This document shows positions 1 through 7,586 of a stretch of DNA of 41,925 nucleotides, one piece after another; position 1 is the stretch's first letter, and each line of letters starts with the position of its first letter. The translations under genes were made by a program, and so were the position numbers. Under the pieces are notes generated by a model, which was not told the DNA's origin, ran no database searches, and worked only from the letters and a program-made list of their open reading frames with translations. The DNA comes from Clostridiales bacterium (GTDB taxonomy: Bacteria; Bacillota; Clostridia; Oscillospirales; Acutalibacteraceae), in the NCBI GenBank assembly GCA_022800315.1, contig JAAWQC010000022.1, positions 1 through 41,925 of the forward strand. Reading direction: 5' to 3'.

Positions 1-11
1 CCAGCCAGGGT

Positions 12-125
12 CCAGGGACTACGTCCCTGGTCGTGGTGGGGATGGGGTTTTAAGGGGAAACCCGTTCGAAAGGTTTCCCCTTAACGCGTCTTTCCCCCGA
101 CTTTCTTCGCGTCAAGAAAGTCGGG
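12..125. repeat. cluster of three perfect palindromes
   Basis: Three stem-loops follow each other. Stem 1 pairs 12-19 with 23-30 (8 bp, 3-nt loop). Stem 2 pairs 50-62 with 72-84 (13 bp, 9-nt loop). Stem 3 pairs 96-107 with 114-125 (12 bp, 6-nt loop). All are perfect. They lie just beyond the 3' end of the minus-strand XRE gene. Any one could terminate transcription, but three in a row without long T-runs look more like an extragenic palindromic element than a simple terminator. Confidence 0.6.
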
Positions 126-156
126 CCTGCGGAGCAATGTTAACGAGAGACATATA

Positions 157-366
157 TCACTGTTCATCGTTGGATCGATATTCTACGATATCCTCCAATG
201 AACATTGTAATATATCACATAACTTGTCAAGCGTGCGCATGGTAACATTTTGATTGTTTTTTAATCGGCGAATTGTTTGGCTATCAATACCATATTTTTC
301 TCGCAATACATAGGTATTGATACGCTTTTGTTCCATCGTCTTCCAAAGTCTGTCATAAACGATCAT
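157..366 (-). CDS. small XRE/Cro-C1-type HTH regulator
   Basis: A 69-residue protein made almost entirely of a Cro/C1-type helix-turn-helix. Residues about 10-35 hold the two DNA-contact helices (around YGIDSQTIRRLKNNQNVT), followed by the typical helix DKLCDILQCSLEDIVEY. It has no sensor domain, so it probably acts as a DNA-binding repressor or accessory regulator. The start ATG follows a GAGGTGG ribosome binding site. The gene diverges from the gene at 465, and its upstream DNA overlaps that gene's promoter, so it may regulate itself or its neighbour. Target unknown. Confidence 0.8.
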   Translation of the reverse strand: MIVYDRLWKTMEQKRINTYVLREKYGIDSQTIRRLKNNQNVTMRTLDKLCDILQCSLEDIVEYRSNDEQ

Positions 367-384
367 TTTACCACCTCACTGTAC

Positions 385-413
385 TTGAATAAATACATTA
401 TGAGGTATATAAT
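385..413 (+). promoter_or_regulatory. sigma-A-like promoter
   Basis: TTGAAT at 385-390 and a perfect TATAAT at 408-413 are separated by 17 bp. It reads toward the small gene at 465 and lies in the divergent region shared with the XRE gene. Confidence 0.7.
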
Positions 414-464
414 CCCCATATATAAGATGATTAAAATCCCCATGCCAATTTAGGAGGGAACGTC

Positions 465-650
465 ATGGAATGTGAGAACGTCTTCTGCGCCTATTATCTG
501 GATGGTATCTGTACGCTGAAGGAAATCAGCCTGGACGCCCAGGGGCACTGTCTCGAGTGCCTGTATATCCGGCTGACCGACCGCCAGCTGGAAAAGGCTC
601 GAAAAACAACCCTCCGGCACTATGAGAAGGAATACGACCGGTGGCCGTGA
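465..650 (+). CDS. small Cys-rich hypothetical protein
   Basis: A 61-residue protein with a consensus AGGAGG site just before its ATG and a good promoter at 385-413. Five cysteines (residues about 3, 8, 16, 29, 32) sit in the first half in a C-x4-C-x7-C...C-x2-C arrangement, which could bind metal. The C-terminal part is a charged helix (LTDRQLEKARKTTLRHYEKE). I do not recognise the family. It is probably cytoplasmic, as there is no signal peptide or membrane segment. Confidence 0.65.
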   Translation: MECENVFCAYYLDGICTLKEISLDAQGHCLECLYIRLTDRQLEKARKTTLRHYEKEYDRWP

Positions 651-678
651 CGCCCGCCGCCTGCTAATAACTCCCCGG

Positions 679-707
679 TTGTGATTCTTCCTTTTCTTTG
701 GTATAAT
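679..707 (+). promoter_or_regulatory. sigma-A-like promoter
   Basis: TTGTGA at 679-684, 17-bp spacer, perfect TATAAT at 702-707. It lies upstream of the small membrane-protein gene at 741 and probably serves that gene and mutS2. It also argues against a GTG start at 681, which would fall inside the promoter. Confidence 0.7.
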
Positions 708-740
708 GGGCGGGAAACGACGGCGGCGGGAGGGTTTCCG

Positions 741-1037
741 ATGAAAAAAGGCGGCAAAATACGAATCGGCTTCGTGCTGGCGGCCACGCCGGTCTTTTTC
801 GTGCTGTATCTTCTGTGGGGCAAATCCTGGGGCTTCTATCTGGGCGGCCTGCCGGCGATGCTCCTCGTGCTGCTGGATATGGCGTACCCCCCGCTGATCT
901 ACAAACTGACCCATCCGGCGGCGAAAACGGACAGCGCTGAACCATCCGCCCTCTATCTGTCGGTTCAGCTCCTGCTGTGGAAAATCGTGCCCGCCCTGAC
1001 CCTCATCCTGTGGCTGGCCGGGCTGCTGTATCGATAA
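741..1037 (+). CDS. small integral membrane protein
   Basis: A 98-residue protein starting MKKGGKIRIGF, with a short basic N-terminus followed by hydrophobic segments at about residues 8-25, 31-46 and 77-96. It is predicted to have three membrane helices. The ATG at 741 follows a GGGAGGG site; the longer in-frame GTG at 681 lies upstream of the likely transcription start. It sits 32 bp before mutS2 and is probably co-transcribed with it. I do not recognise the family, and no catalytic motif is visible. Confidence 0.65.
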   Translation: MKKGGKIRIGFVLAATPVFFVLYLLWGKSWGFYLGGLPAMLLVLLDMAYPPLIYKLTHPAAKTDSAEPSALYLSVQLLLWKIVPALTLILWLAGLLYR

Positions 1038-1069
1038 ACGCCTGTCAAACGGAAAGGAATCAAACGTCC

Positions 1070-3520
1070 ATGAACCGCGATCATCAATCCCTGGAACTGG
1101 ATAAAATACTGGCCCTGCTGGCGGAGGAAACCACCTGCGACGACGCGGCGGAGCTGGCGCTGGGACTGGAACCCGCCAGCGATCTGTTCACCGCCCGCCG
1201 CCTGATGGACGAAACCGCGGCGGCGTGGCTGCTGAGCGCGAAATACGGCGGGCCGTCCTTCGGCCAGCTGAAAAACGTGGTGAACGCCCTGCGCCGGGCG
1301 GGGGCGGGGGCCTCCCTCTCCCCCCGGGAGCTGCTGAACGTCTGCGAAACGCTGCGGGTCATCCGCTCCCTGTCCGAATGGGGCCGCCACAACGGCCGCA
1401 GCGAGGGACCGCGGGCAAACCCGGCGGAGTCCCGCCTCGACGACCGGTTCGACGCGCTGAACCCCAACAAATACCTGGAGGAACGGATACAGGGGGTCCT
1501 GCTGTCGGAGGAGGAGATCGCCGACACCGCCTCCCCTGCCTTGAACGACATCCGGCGGAAGATGCGGGCCGCCTCCGCCCGTGTGCGGGAGCAGCTGGAC
1601 AAAATGATCCGCTCCCCCGCCTACCAAAAGGTATTGCAGGACCCCATCGTCACCATCCGGGGCGGCCGCTTCGTGGTGCCGGTCAAGTCGGAGCACCGGG
1701 GCGAGGTCCCCGGCCTGGTCCACGACACCTCCGCCTCCGGCTCCACCGTTTTCGTCGAACCCATGCCGGTGGTGGAGGCCAATAACGAGCTGCGCGTCCT
1801 CCAGTCCAAGGAGGGGGCGGAGATCGAACGCATCCTCGCCGAGCTGTCGGCGGAGGTGGGCACCTTTGCCGACGCGATCATCGCCGATTACCACATCGCG
1901 GTGGAGCTGAACCTGATCTTTGCCAAAGCGCGGCTAGGCTATAAAATGAAGGCGGGCATCCCCCAGCTCACCGACGATCGCCGTATCCTGCTGAAAAAAG
2001 CGCGGCACCCCCTGCTGGACCCCCGCAAGGCGGTGCCCATCGACGTGGAGATCGGCGGGGCCTTCGACACACTGGTCATCACCGGCCCCAATACCGGCGG
2101 CAAGACGGTGACACTCAAAACGGTGGGCCTGCTGACCCTGATGGCCATGTGTGGCCTGATGCCCCCGGCGGGGGACGGCAGCAGCCTGTCGGTCTTCGAC
2201 GACGTGCTGGCGGACATCGGGGACGAGCAGTCCATCGAGCAGTCCCTGTCCACCTTCTCCGCCCATATGACCAACCTGATCCGCATCCTCGATAAGGCAA
2301 ACGAGGGCAGCCTCGCCCTGCTGGACGAGCTGGGGGCGGGCACCGACCCGGTGGAGGGCGCGGCTCTGGCCACCGCCATACTGGAACGCCTGCGCCTGCA
2401 GGGCGCCCGTATCGCCGCGACCACCCATTACGCCGAACTGAAGGCCTACGCCATCCACACCACCGGTGTGGAGAACGGCAGCTGCGAGTTCGACGTGGCC
2501 ACCCTGCGCCCCACCTACCGCCTGCTGGTAGGAGTGCCGGGCCGGTCCAACGCTTTCGCCATTTCTGAGCGACTGGGCATGGACAGCGGCCTCGTGGACC
2601 GGGCGCGCCAGCTGGTGGACACCGACGACCAGCGGCTGGAGGAGGTCGTCTCCCGGCTGGAGGACAGCCGCCGCGCACTCGAAAGCGAGCTGGCGGCCGC
2701 CGAAGCCGCCCGGGCCGCCGCCCGCCGGGCTGAAGAGGAGGCCGAACAGCGGCTGAACCGGATGGAAGCCGACCGGGACAGGGAAGCGGAAAACGCGCGG
2801 GCGGAGGCCCGCCGCATCGTGGACCGGGCGCGGACGGAAGCCCAGCAGCTCATCGACGAACTGGACGATATCCGCAAGCAGAAAAACGCCGCCGATTTCG
2901 CGGCCTCGGCCGGGGCGGCCAAAAGCCGCCTGCGCTCCCGGCTGCGGTCGATTGAGGACGCCATGGACCCGGTCCGCCAGCATAAGGATGCCGGCCCCTA
3001 CGAGCTGCCCCGGCCCCTGAAGGCGGGGGACGAGGTGCTGCTGGTGGAGCTGGACAAAAAGGCGGTGGTGCTGTCCGCCCCCGACGCCGCCGGTAACGTG
3101 GAGGTACAGGCGGGCATCATCCGCACCCGGGTACCGGTGAAGGGCCTGCGCCTGCTGAGCGGCAGCCAGCCGAACGGCAAAAAGAACCCATCCTCCGATC
3201 AGCCGAAAACCCGCAGTGTCAGCGGCGGCCGGTTCGGCAAGTCGGTCACCGGCGTGCGTTCGCGGGCGGAGCGCGATCTCCACACCGAGATGGACATGCG
3301 GGGCATGTCCACCGATGAGGCCCTGCTGGAGCTGGACCGCTTCATCGACGACGCGGTGCTCAGCGGCATCGAGCACATCACCATCATCCACGGCAAGGGA
3401 ACAGGCGCCCTGCGGGCGGCGGTGCAGACCCATCTTCGCAGCCATCCCTCCATCGCCGGGTTCCGGCTGGGGGCTTACGGCGAGGGGGAAAACGGCGTGA
3501 CCATCGCCGAGCTGAAATAA
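1070..3520 (+). CDS. mutS2: MutS2 endonuclease / ribosome-rescue ATPase
   Basis: An 816-residue MutS2. The clamp/lever helices occupy the N-terminal ~300 residues. The MutS ATPase follows, with Walker A GPNTGGKTV near residue 343, Walker B LALLDELGAGTDP and a TTHYAELKAYA segment. A long coiled coil (about residues 520-640) is rich in Glu, Arg and Ala. A C-terminal Smr nuclease domain carries the signature DMRGMSTDEALLELD and HGKGTGALR. MutS2 lacks the mismatch-recognition domain of MutS; members act on recombination intermediates and, in Bacillus, on collided ribosomes. The ATG at 1070 with GGAAAGGA upstream is chosen over an in-frame GTG/ATG upstream that overlaps the preceding gene. Confidence 0.95.
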   Translation: MNRDHQSLELDKILALLAEETTCDDAAELALGLEPASDLFTARRLMDETAAAWLLSAKYGGPSFGQLKNVVNALRRAGAGASLSPRELLNVCETLRVIRSLSEWGRHNGRSEGPRANPAESRLDDRFDALNPNKYLEERIQGVLLSEEEIADTASPALNDIRRKMRAASARVREQLDKMIRSPAYQKVLQDPIVTIRGGRFVVPVKSEHRGEVPGLVHDTSASGSTVFVEPMPVVEANNELRVLQSKEGAEIERILAELSAEVGTFADAIIADYHIAVELNLIFAKARLGYKMKAGIPQLTDDRRILLKKARHPLLDPRKAVPIDVEIGGAFDTLVITGPNTGGKTVTLKTVGLLTLMAMCGLMPPAGDGSSLSVFDDVLADIGDEQSIEQSLSTFSAHMTNLIRILDKANEGSLALLDELGAGTDPVEGAALATAILERLRLQGARIAATTHYAELKAYAIHTTGVENGSCEFDVATLRPTYRLLVGVPGRSNAFAISERLGMDSGLVDRARQLVDTDDQRLEEVVSRLEDSRRALESELAAAEAARAAARRAEEEAEQRLNRMEADRDREAENARAEARRIVDRARTEAQQLIDELDDIRKQKNAADFAASAGAAKSRLRSRLRSIEDAMDPVRQHKDAGPYELPRPLKAGDEVLLVELDKKAVVLSAPDAAGNVEVQAGIIRTRVPVKGLRLLSGSQPNGKKNPSSDQPKTRSVSGGRFGKSVTGVRSRAERDLHTEMDMRGMSTDEALLELDRFIDDAVLSGIEHITIIHGKGTGALRAAVQTHLRSHPSIAGFRLGAYGEGENGVTIAELK

Positions 3521-3767
3521 AGCGCGGGCGATCCATACACCGGTGGAACCGGCAAGGGGGAGCCGTGGGCGGAAGGTCCAGCGACATCCCCACCCACGGA
3601 TAAAACCTGCCGATTGGCGGCGATGCACGGGCAGGCAGGTTCCCGCGTACCCCGTTGTATTCGCATAGGATTGGCTCAAATGTCCGTATTGACAGCGGGG
3701 GGGCAGGTTATCCCTATCCCGCTCTGCCCTGCCGTCTGTTGACTCACGAAGCAAAGGAGAGGTTCGT

Positions 3768-5141
3768 TTGGAGGAGAGGGAGACCTTCGGTTCCCGTCTG
3801 GGATTTTTGCTGATATCGGCGGGCTGTGCCATCGGTCTGGGAAACGTGTGGCGGTTCCCCAGCATCGCGGGTCAGTACGGCGGCGCGGCCTTTGTGCTGA
3901 TCTATCTGTTTTTCCTGCTGATACTGGGGTTGCCCATCCTGGTCATGGAATTCTCGGTGGGACGGGCCAGCCGGAAAAGCGCCGCCGCCTCCTTCCGCGT
4001 GCTGGAACTGCCGGGGACCAAATGGCACCTGTTCAGCGGCTTCGCCGTCGCGGGCAACTACCTGCTGATGATGTTCTATACCACGGTGGGCGGTTGGATG
4101 CTGGCCTATTGCTTCAAAACCGCCGCCGGCCAGATGAACGGCCTGTCCACCGACGGGGTCAAACAGTCCTTCGACCATTTGCTGGCCCAGCCGGGAGAGA
4201 TGGTGTTCTGGATGGTGCTGGTGGTCCTCATCGGTTTCGGCGTGTGCTCCCTCGGCCTGCGGGGCGGCGTGGAGAGGATCACTAAAATCATGATGGTCTG
4301 CCTGCTCCTCTTCATGGCGGTGCTGGCGGTCCGGTCGGTGCTCCTGCCCGGCGGGGCGGAGGGCCTGCGCTTCTACCTCATGCCCGATTTCTCCAAAATG
4401 GCGGAGAAAGGCATCGGGGACACCATCTTCGCCGCCATGGGACAGGCCTTCTTCACCCTGAGTATCGGCATGGGCTCCATGACCATCTTCGGCAGCTATA
4501 TCGGACGGGAGCAGTCCCTGACCGGGGAATCGGTGCGCATCACCGTCCTCGACACGCTGGTGGCCCTCACCGCCGGACTGATTATCTTCCCCGCCTGCTT
4601 CGCCTTCGGCGTGCAGCCGGACAGCGGGCCCAGCCTCGTTTTCATCACCCTGCCCAACATCTTCAACCAGATGGGCGGCGGTCAGCTCTGGGGCACCCTG
4701 TTCTTCCTGTTCCTCTCCTTCGCAGCCCTGTCCACCATCATCGCTGTGTTCGAGAACATCGTCTCCTTCGGCATGGACCTGCGGGGCTGGAGCCGGCGCA
4801 AGTCGGTACTCATCAACCTGGTGCTGATCCTGGTGCTCTCCCTCCCCTGTGTGCTGGGATTCAACCTGCTCAGCGGCATCCAGCCCTTCGGGGCCGGTTC
4901 TACCATTCAGGACCTGGAGGATTTCCTCGTCAGCAACAACGTACTGCCCCTGGGCTCGCTGGTCTACCTGATGTTCTGCGTCAGCCGGTACGGCTGGGGC
5001 TGGGACAAATTCACCGCCGAGGCCAACGCCGGCAAGGGGATGAAATTTCCCAAAACCATGCGCCTGTACGTGACCTATGTCCTGCCGGCCATTATCCTGG
5101 TGATTTTCGTCCAGGGTTACTGGGCCAAATTCGTGCACTGA
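3768..5141 (+). CDS. NSS (SNF) family sodium-dependent transporter
   Basis: A 457-residue LeuT-fold sodium symporter. The N-terminus has the family signature GNVWRFPSIAGQYGG in unwound helix 1, followed by GLPILVMEFSVGR. About eleven to twelve hydrophobic segments are visible. Bacterial relatives (MhsT, TnaT, LeuT) import hydrophobic or aromatic amino acids with sodium; the exact substrate cannot be read from sequence. The start is TTG at 3768 with AAAGGAGA 8 nt upstream. The 247 bp before it (3521-3767) are GC-rich; I see no riboswitch I can name there. A strong hairpin follows the stop. Confidence 0.93.
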   Translation: MEERETFGSRLGFLLISAGCAIGLGNVWRFPSIAGQYGGAAFVLIYLFFLLILGLPILVMEFSVGRASRKSAAASFRVLELPGTKWHLFSGFAVAGNYLLMMFYTTVGGWMLAYCFKTAAGQMNGLSTDGVKQSFDHLLAQPGEMVFWMVLVVLIGFGVCSLGLRGGVERITKIMMVCLLLFMAVLAVRSVLLPGGAEGLRFYLMPDFSKMAEKGIGDTIFAAMGQAFFTLSIGMGSMTIFGSYIGREQSLTGESVRITVLDTLVALTAGLIIFPACFAFGVQPDSGPSLVFITLPNIFNQMGGGQLWGTLFFLFLSFAALSTIIAVFENIVSFGMDLRGWSRRKSVLINLVLILVLSLPCVLGFNLLSGIQPFGAGSTIQDLEDFLVSNNVLPLGSLVYLMFCVSRYGWGWDKFTAEANAGKGMKFPKTMRLYVTYVLPAIILVIFVQGYWAKFVH

Positions 5142-5151
5142 ACCCATCAGG

Positions 5152-5183
5152 AAGAGGCCGCTGCCCACGAGCAGCGGCCTCTT
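5152..5183 (+). terminator. intrinsic terminator
   Basis: A 13-bp perfect stem (5152-5164 with 5171-5183) and 6-nt loop lies 11 bp after the transporter stop. The following T-run is weak. Confidence 0.65.
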
Positions 5184-5207
5184 GACTTATATCAAGGAGT
5201 GATATCC

Positions 5208-5774
5208 ATGCGGCTGGGTAACGACTTATATGAAGTCACCGTCACGGAGATTCCCGATTCTACGTTTGCATCGGAACATACTCAGGGCTTTGACGATATT
5301 TTCCTGCCCGAAACGGTGTCCGTGGATCATCCTTTAAAGGCACTGGCTATTGAGGCGACCGGGAGGGATTCCACTTGGAAGGTCTGCCCGATAGGCGACT
5401 GCCTTTGTTTTATACACGACTATGCCTATCTGGAGGGAGATCAGCTCATCGTCCTGCAAAACGATACGATTTCGCAGATAGATATCCGAACCCATCAACT
5501 GGCTGTCCATCAAAAGCTGGAGTGTTTCGGGTGCTGCCTTGGGATGTACCCCTGCCCCGGAGGGTATATCGTCTACGGCGAAATGGAGATATTCCGGATT
5601 GACGAACGATTCGATACGGTATGGCGCGTTTCAGGCGCCGATAAGTTTGTCAGCCCCGATATCTTCCCGCCGTTCAAAATAGAGGACGGTGTCATCAAGG
5701 TATACGACTGGGATAACAACTATTACGAATTTAATTTCGACTGGCATTGCCTAGATGAGAGAAGAAGCGAATAA
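5208..5774 (+). CDS. hypothetical protein, possible beta-propeller-like fragment
   Basis: A 188-residue protein starting MRLGNDLYEV. ATG 5208 is preferred to GTG 5199 because the AAGGAG site overlaps the GTG. The sequence alternates short beta-strand-like stretches (DQLIVLQNDTISQIDIRT, GGYIVYGEMEIFRID, GVIKVYDWDNNYYEFNFD) that resemble blades of a YncE/WD-type propeller. It has no signal peptide. A CFGCC cluster sits near the middle. I do not recognise a specific family. It is flanked by terminators on both sides, so it is probably monocistronic. Confidence 0.65.
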   Translation: MRLGNDLYEVTVTEIPDSTFASEHTQGFDDIFLPETVSVDHPLKALAIEATGRDSTWKVCPIGDCLCFIHDYAYLEGDQLIVLQNDTISQIDIRTHQLAVHQKLECFGCCLGMYPCPGGYIVYGEMEIFRIDERFDTVWRVSGADKFVSPDIFPPFKIEDGVIKVYDWDNNYYEFNFDWHCLDERRSE

Positions 5775-5782
5775 CGTACAAT

Positions 5783-5818
5783 AAAGCGGGCCGTCGGCTG
5801 TTGCCGACGGCCCGCTTT
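5783..5818. terminator. bidirectional intrinsic terminator
   Basis: A 16-bp perfect stem (5783-5798 with 5803-5818) with a 4-nt loop, starting AAA and ending TTT, lies between convergent genes ending at 5774 and 5846. It can serve both strands. Confidence 0.85.
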
Positions 5819-5845
5819 GTGCTTCGTACTTTCAGACAGCCCCGG

Positions 5846-6586
5846 TCAATAGCCCGCTTTGCGCAGGTTATCCCGGCTCCTGCGCACCGCCTCGAGGGGA
5901 TCGGGGCCGGGATAATCCATCTCCACGACAGCCCATGGCAGATTCTGCTCCTCCGCCAGCTTCAGCAGGGCGACGATGTCGATACAGCCCTCCAGGATCG
6001 GGGGGTTCGGAATATCGGGGGTGACTTCCGTCTGACCCGGCACCATGTCCTTGATGTGGATCATCTGGATGCGTCCCGCCTGCTCCCGCATCAGCTGGAG
6101 GGGGTCCCGGCCGGCGAACTTCACCCAGAAGGTGTCCAGCTCCCATTTAAGGCCGGGGCACTTCTCCGCCAGATGCTCGAACTTGTTGTCGGCGAACTCG
6201 AAGCCGTGGTTGTGGTAGGACAGCTCCAACCCGCAGGCGGCCGCCCGCTTCTGCAGCTCGTTGAAGCGTACCACGGTGGAATTGATGTACTCCTCGTCCA
6301 TCATTTCGGCGGGCATCCACGGGATGGTGATACGGTTGCAGCCCAGCTTTTGCAGGCGGGCACACTTCGCCTCCATATGGCTCTCCTGCTCGTCCAGGGA
6401 AACATGGGCGCCCATCAGCTTCAGCCCCGCGTCGGCGAGGCGGCGGCCGAACTCCTCATCGCTGAAGGGGGGCCAGTCGGCCACTTCCACACCGGCGTAG
6501 CCCATTCTGCCGACCTCCGCCAGAGCGGCGCCGAAATCCTTCTCCGTCTCGTCGCGGAGAGTGTAAAGCTGTACGCTGATCTCCAT
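5846..6586 (-). CDS. sugar phosphate isomerase/epimerase-like TIM-barrel protein
   Basis: A 246-residue AP-endonuclease-2/xylose-isomerase-like TIM barrel. It begins MEISVQLYTLRDE, typical of this family, and contains likely metal-binding or substrate elements: GVEVADW, the LSYHNHGFEF strand, the LKWELDTFWVKFAG strand (Glu and Asp), QMIHIKDMV and WAVVEMDYPG. Relatives isomerise or epimerise sugars or inositols such as hydroxypyruvate or inosose; the substrate is not determinable. The ATG at 6586 is chosen because the GGAAGGA site lies inside the longer in-frame ORF. Gene stands alone, sharing the terminator at 5783. Confidence 0.85.
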   Translation of the reverse strand: MEISVQLYTLRDETEKDFGAALAEVGRMGYAGVEVADWPPFSDEEFGRRLADAGLKLMGAHVSLDEQESHMEAKCARLQKLGCNRITIPWMPAEMMDEEYINSTVVRFNELQKRAAACGLELSYHNHGFEFADNKFEHLAEKCPGLKWELDTFWVKFAGRDPLQLMREQAGRIQMIHIKDMVPGQTEVTPDIPNPPILEGCIDIVALLKLAEEQNLPWAVVEMDYPGPDPLEAVRRSRDNLRKAGY

Positions 6587-6674
6587 TGTCCATCCCGTCC
6601 TTCCAGGCAATTTTCCCCATTATACCCCCGCCGGGCAGGTGCCGCAAGCCTCTTTTTGCCGCAGACAGAAAAAG

Positions 6675-6703
6675 GCATGATTTTTTTGACCTCGCCGTAT
6701 ATA
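6675..6703 (+). promoter_or_regulatory. possible sporulation-sigma (sigma-G-like) promoter
   Basis: GCATG at 6675-6679 and GTATATA at 6697-6703 loosely resemble the sigma-G -35 and -10 boxes with about an 18-bp spacer. Position fits the spore operon starting at 6782. The match is weak. Confidence 0.25.
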
Positions 6704-6781
6704 TGGTAAGGAATCGCCTGCAGACGGACAGGGCAGGCGTGTCGAAATCCGGCATTTCATCACGGAAAGGCAGGTACCAGC

Positions 6782-7570
6782 ATGAGCAATCTCGACGATA
6801 TGATTCAGAAGTACAATCAGGAACTGCTGAGCTATCATCAGCGCAACCGGGTACGCGTCCCCCTCACCCCACAGGTGGAATCGGTCCCGGCGGAACAGCC
6901 GAAAGCCGTATCGGACCCAGAGGATGAGGTGGTGTTCGTATCAGCCCCGGCGGACGAGGAGGAGGCCATCCCCACAGTAGGGGAAGCCGATACAACCGAA
7001 CCCGTGGCAGAGAATCAACCCAACACCACCGCGGAGCTGAACGCGGAACCGGACGCCGCCGCGGAAAACAACGCCCCCATGGATATCGTCTCTCCCCAGC
7101 TGGTTCCCGAAACACGGGAGACCCTTCCCCAGGGCGCCACCGGCATGCTGCCGGGGGAGGAAGAACCCCCCGCTACCGACACCGGTTACCTGGTGATCCA
7201 GACCTTTACGGCCCGGCATGCGCTGCCGGTAGCCGGCGCCCACGTCACCGTCAGCCGCCAGAACGGCGACGGCGAGGAACTGTACAAGATCGCCGTCACC
7301 GATATGAACGGGCGGACCCAGGTGATGGCCCTGCCCGCCGCCAGCCGCGAACTGTCCCAGCAGCCGGGCGTCAACAACCCGTTTACTACCTATATCATCC
7401 GGGTGAACGCGGCGGGCTTCGTCCCGGTGCGGGATTTCCGCGTGCCGGTGTACGGCGGGGTCACGGCTATCCAGCCGACCGAGCTGATTCCCTTGCCGGA
7501 GACCGCGTCCGACCAACCGGAGGACGTCGGACCCATCACCATTGTCGAGTCGGGGCCTCAGGAACTGTAA
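6782..7570 (+). CDS. SleC-type pro-domain-like protein (separate gene)
   Basis: A 262-residue protein. Residues 1-30 form a basic/polar helix (SNLDDMIQKYNQELL). Residues about 31-135 are an acidic Pro/Glu/Ala-rich low-complexity linker. Residues about 137-245 are a carboxypeptidase-regulatory (transthyretin-like) beta domain: GYLVIQTFTARHALPVAGAHV, then TDMNGRTQVMALP and FTTYIIRVNAAGFVPVRDF. In clostridial SleC (recalled from C. difficile) the same type of domain forms the N-terminal pre/pro region of one long protein. Here it is a separate gene ending 16 bp before the SleC-like catalytic gene, so it may be a chaperone or inhibitor acting in trans. That role is inference. Confidence 0.7.
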   Translation: MSNLDDMIQKYNQELLSYHQRNRVRVPLTPQVESVPAEQPKAVSDPEDEVVFVSAPADEEEAIPTVGEADTTEPVAENQPNTTAELNAEPDAAAENNAPMDIVSPQLVPETRETLPQGATGMLPGEEEPPATDTGYLVIQTFTARHALPVAGAHVTVSRQNGDGEELYKIAVTDMNGRTQVMALPAASRELSQQPGVNNPFTTYIIRVNAAGFVPVRDFRVPVYGGVTAIQPTELIPLPETASDQPEDVGPITIVESGPQEL

Positions 7571-7586
7571 GAAAGGAGAGGATTTC

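Noticed and set aside
3521-3767. Possible riboswitch upstream of the sodium symporter
   Set aside because: GC-rich 247-bp leader, but none of the conserved cores I can name (glycine, lysine, SAM, TPP) is present.
1934-3865. Long minus-strand open frame opposite mutS2
   Set aside because: No family signature; caused by high GC in the opposite strand of mutS2.
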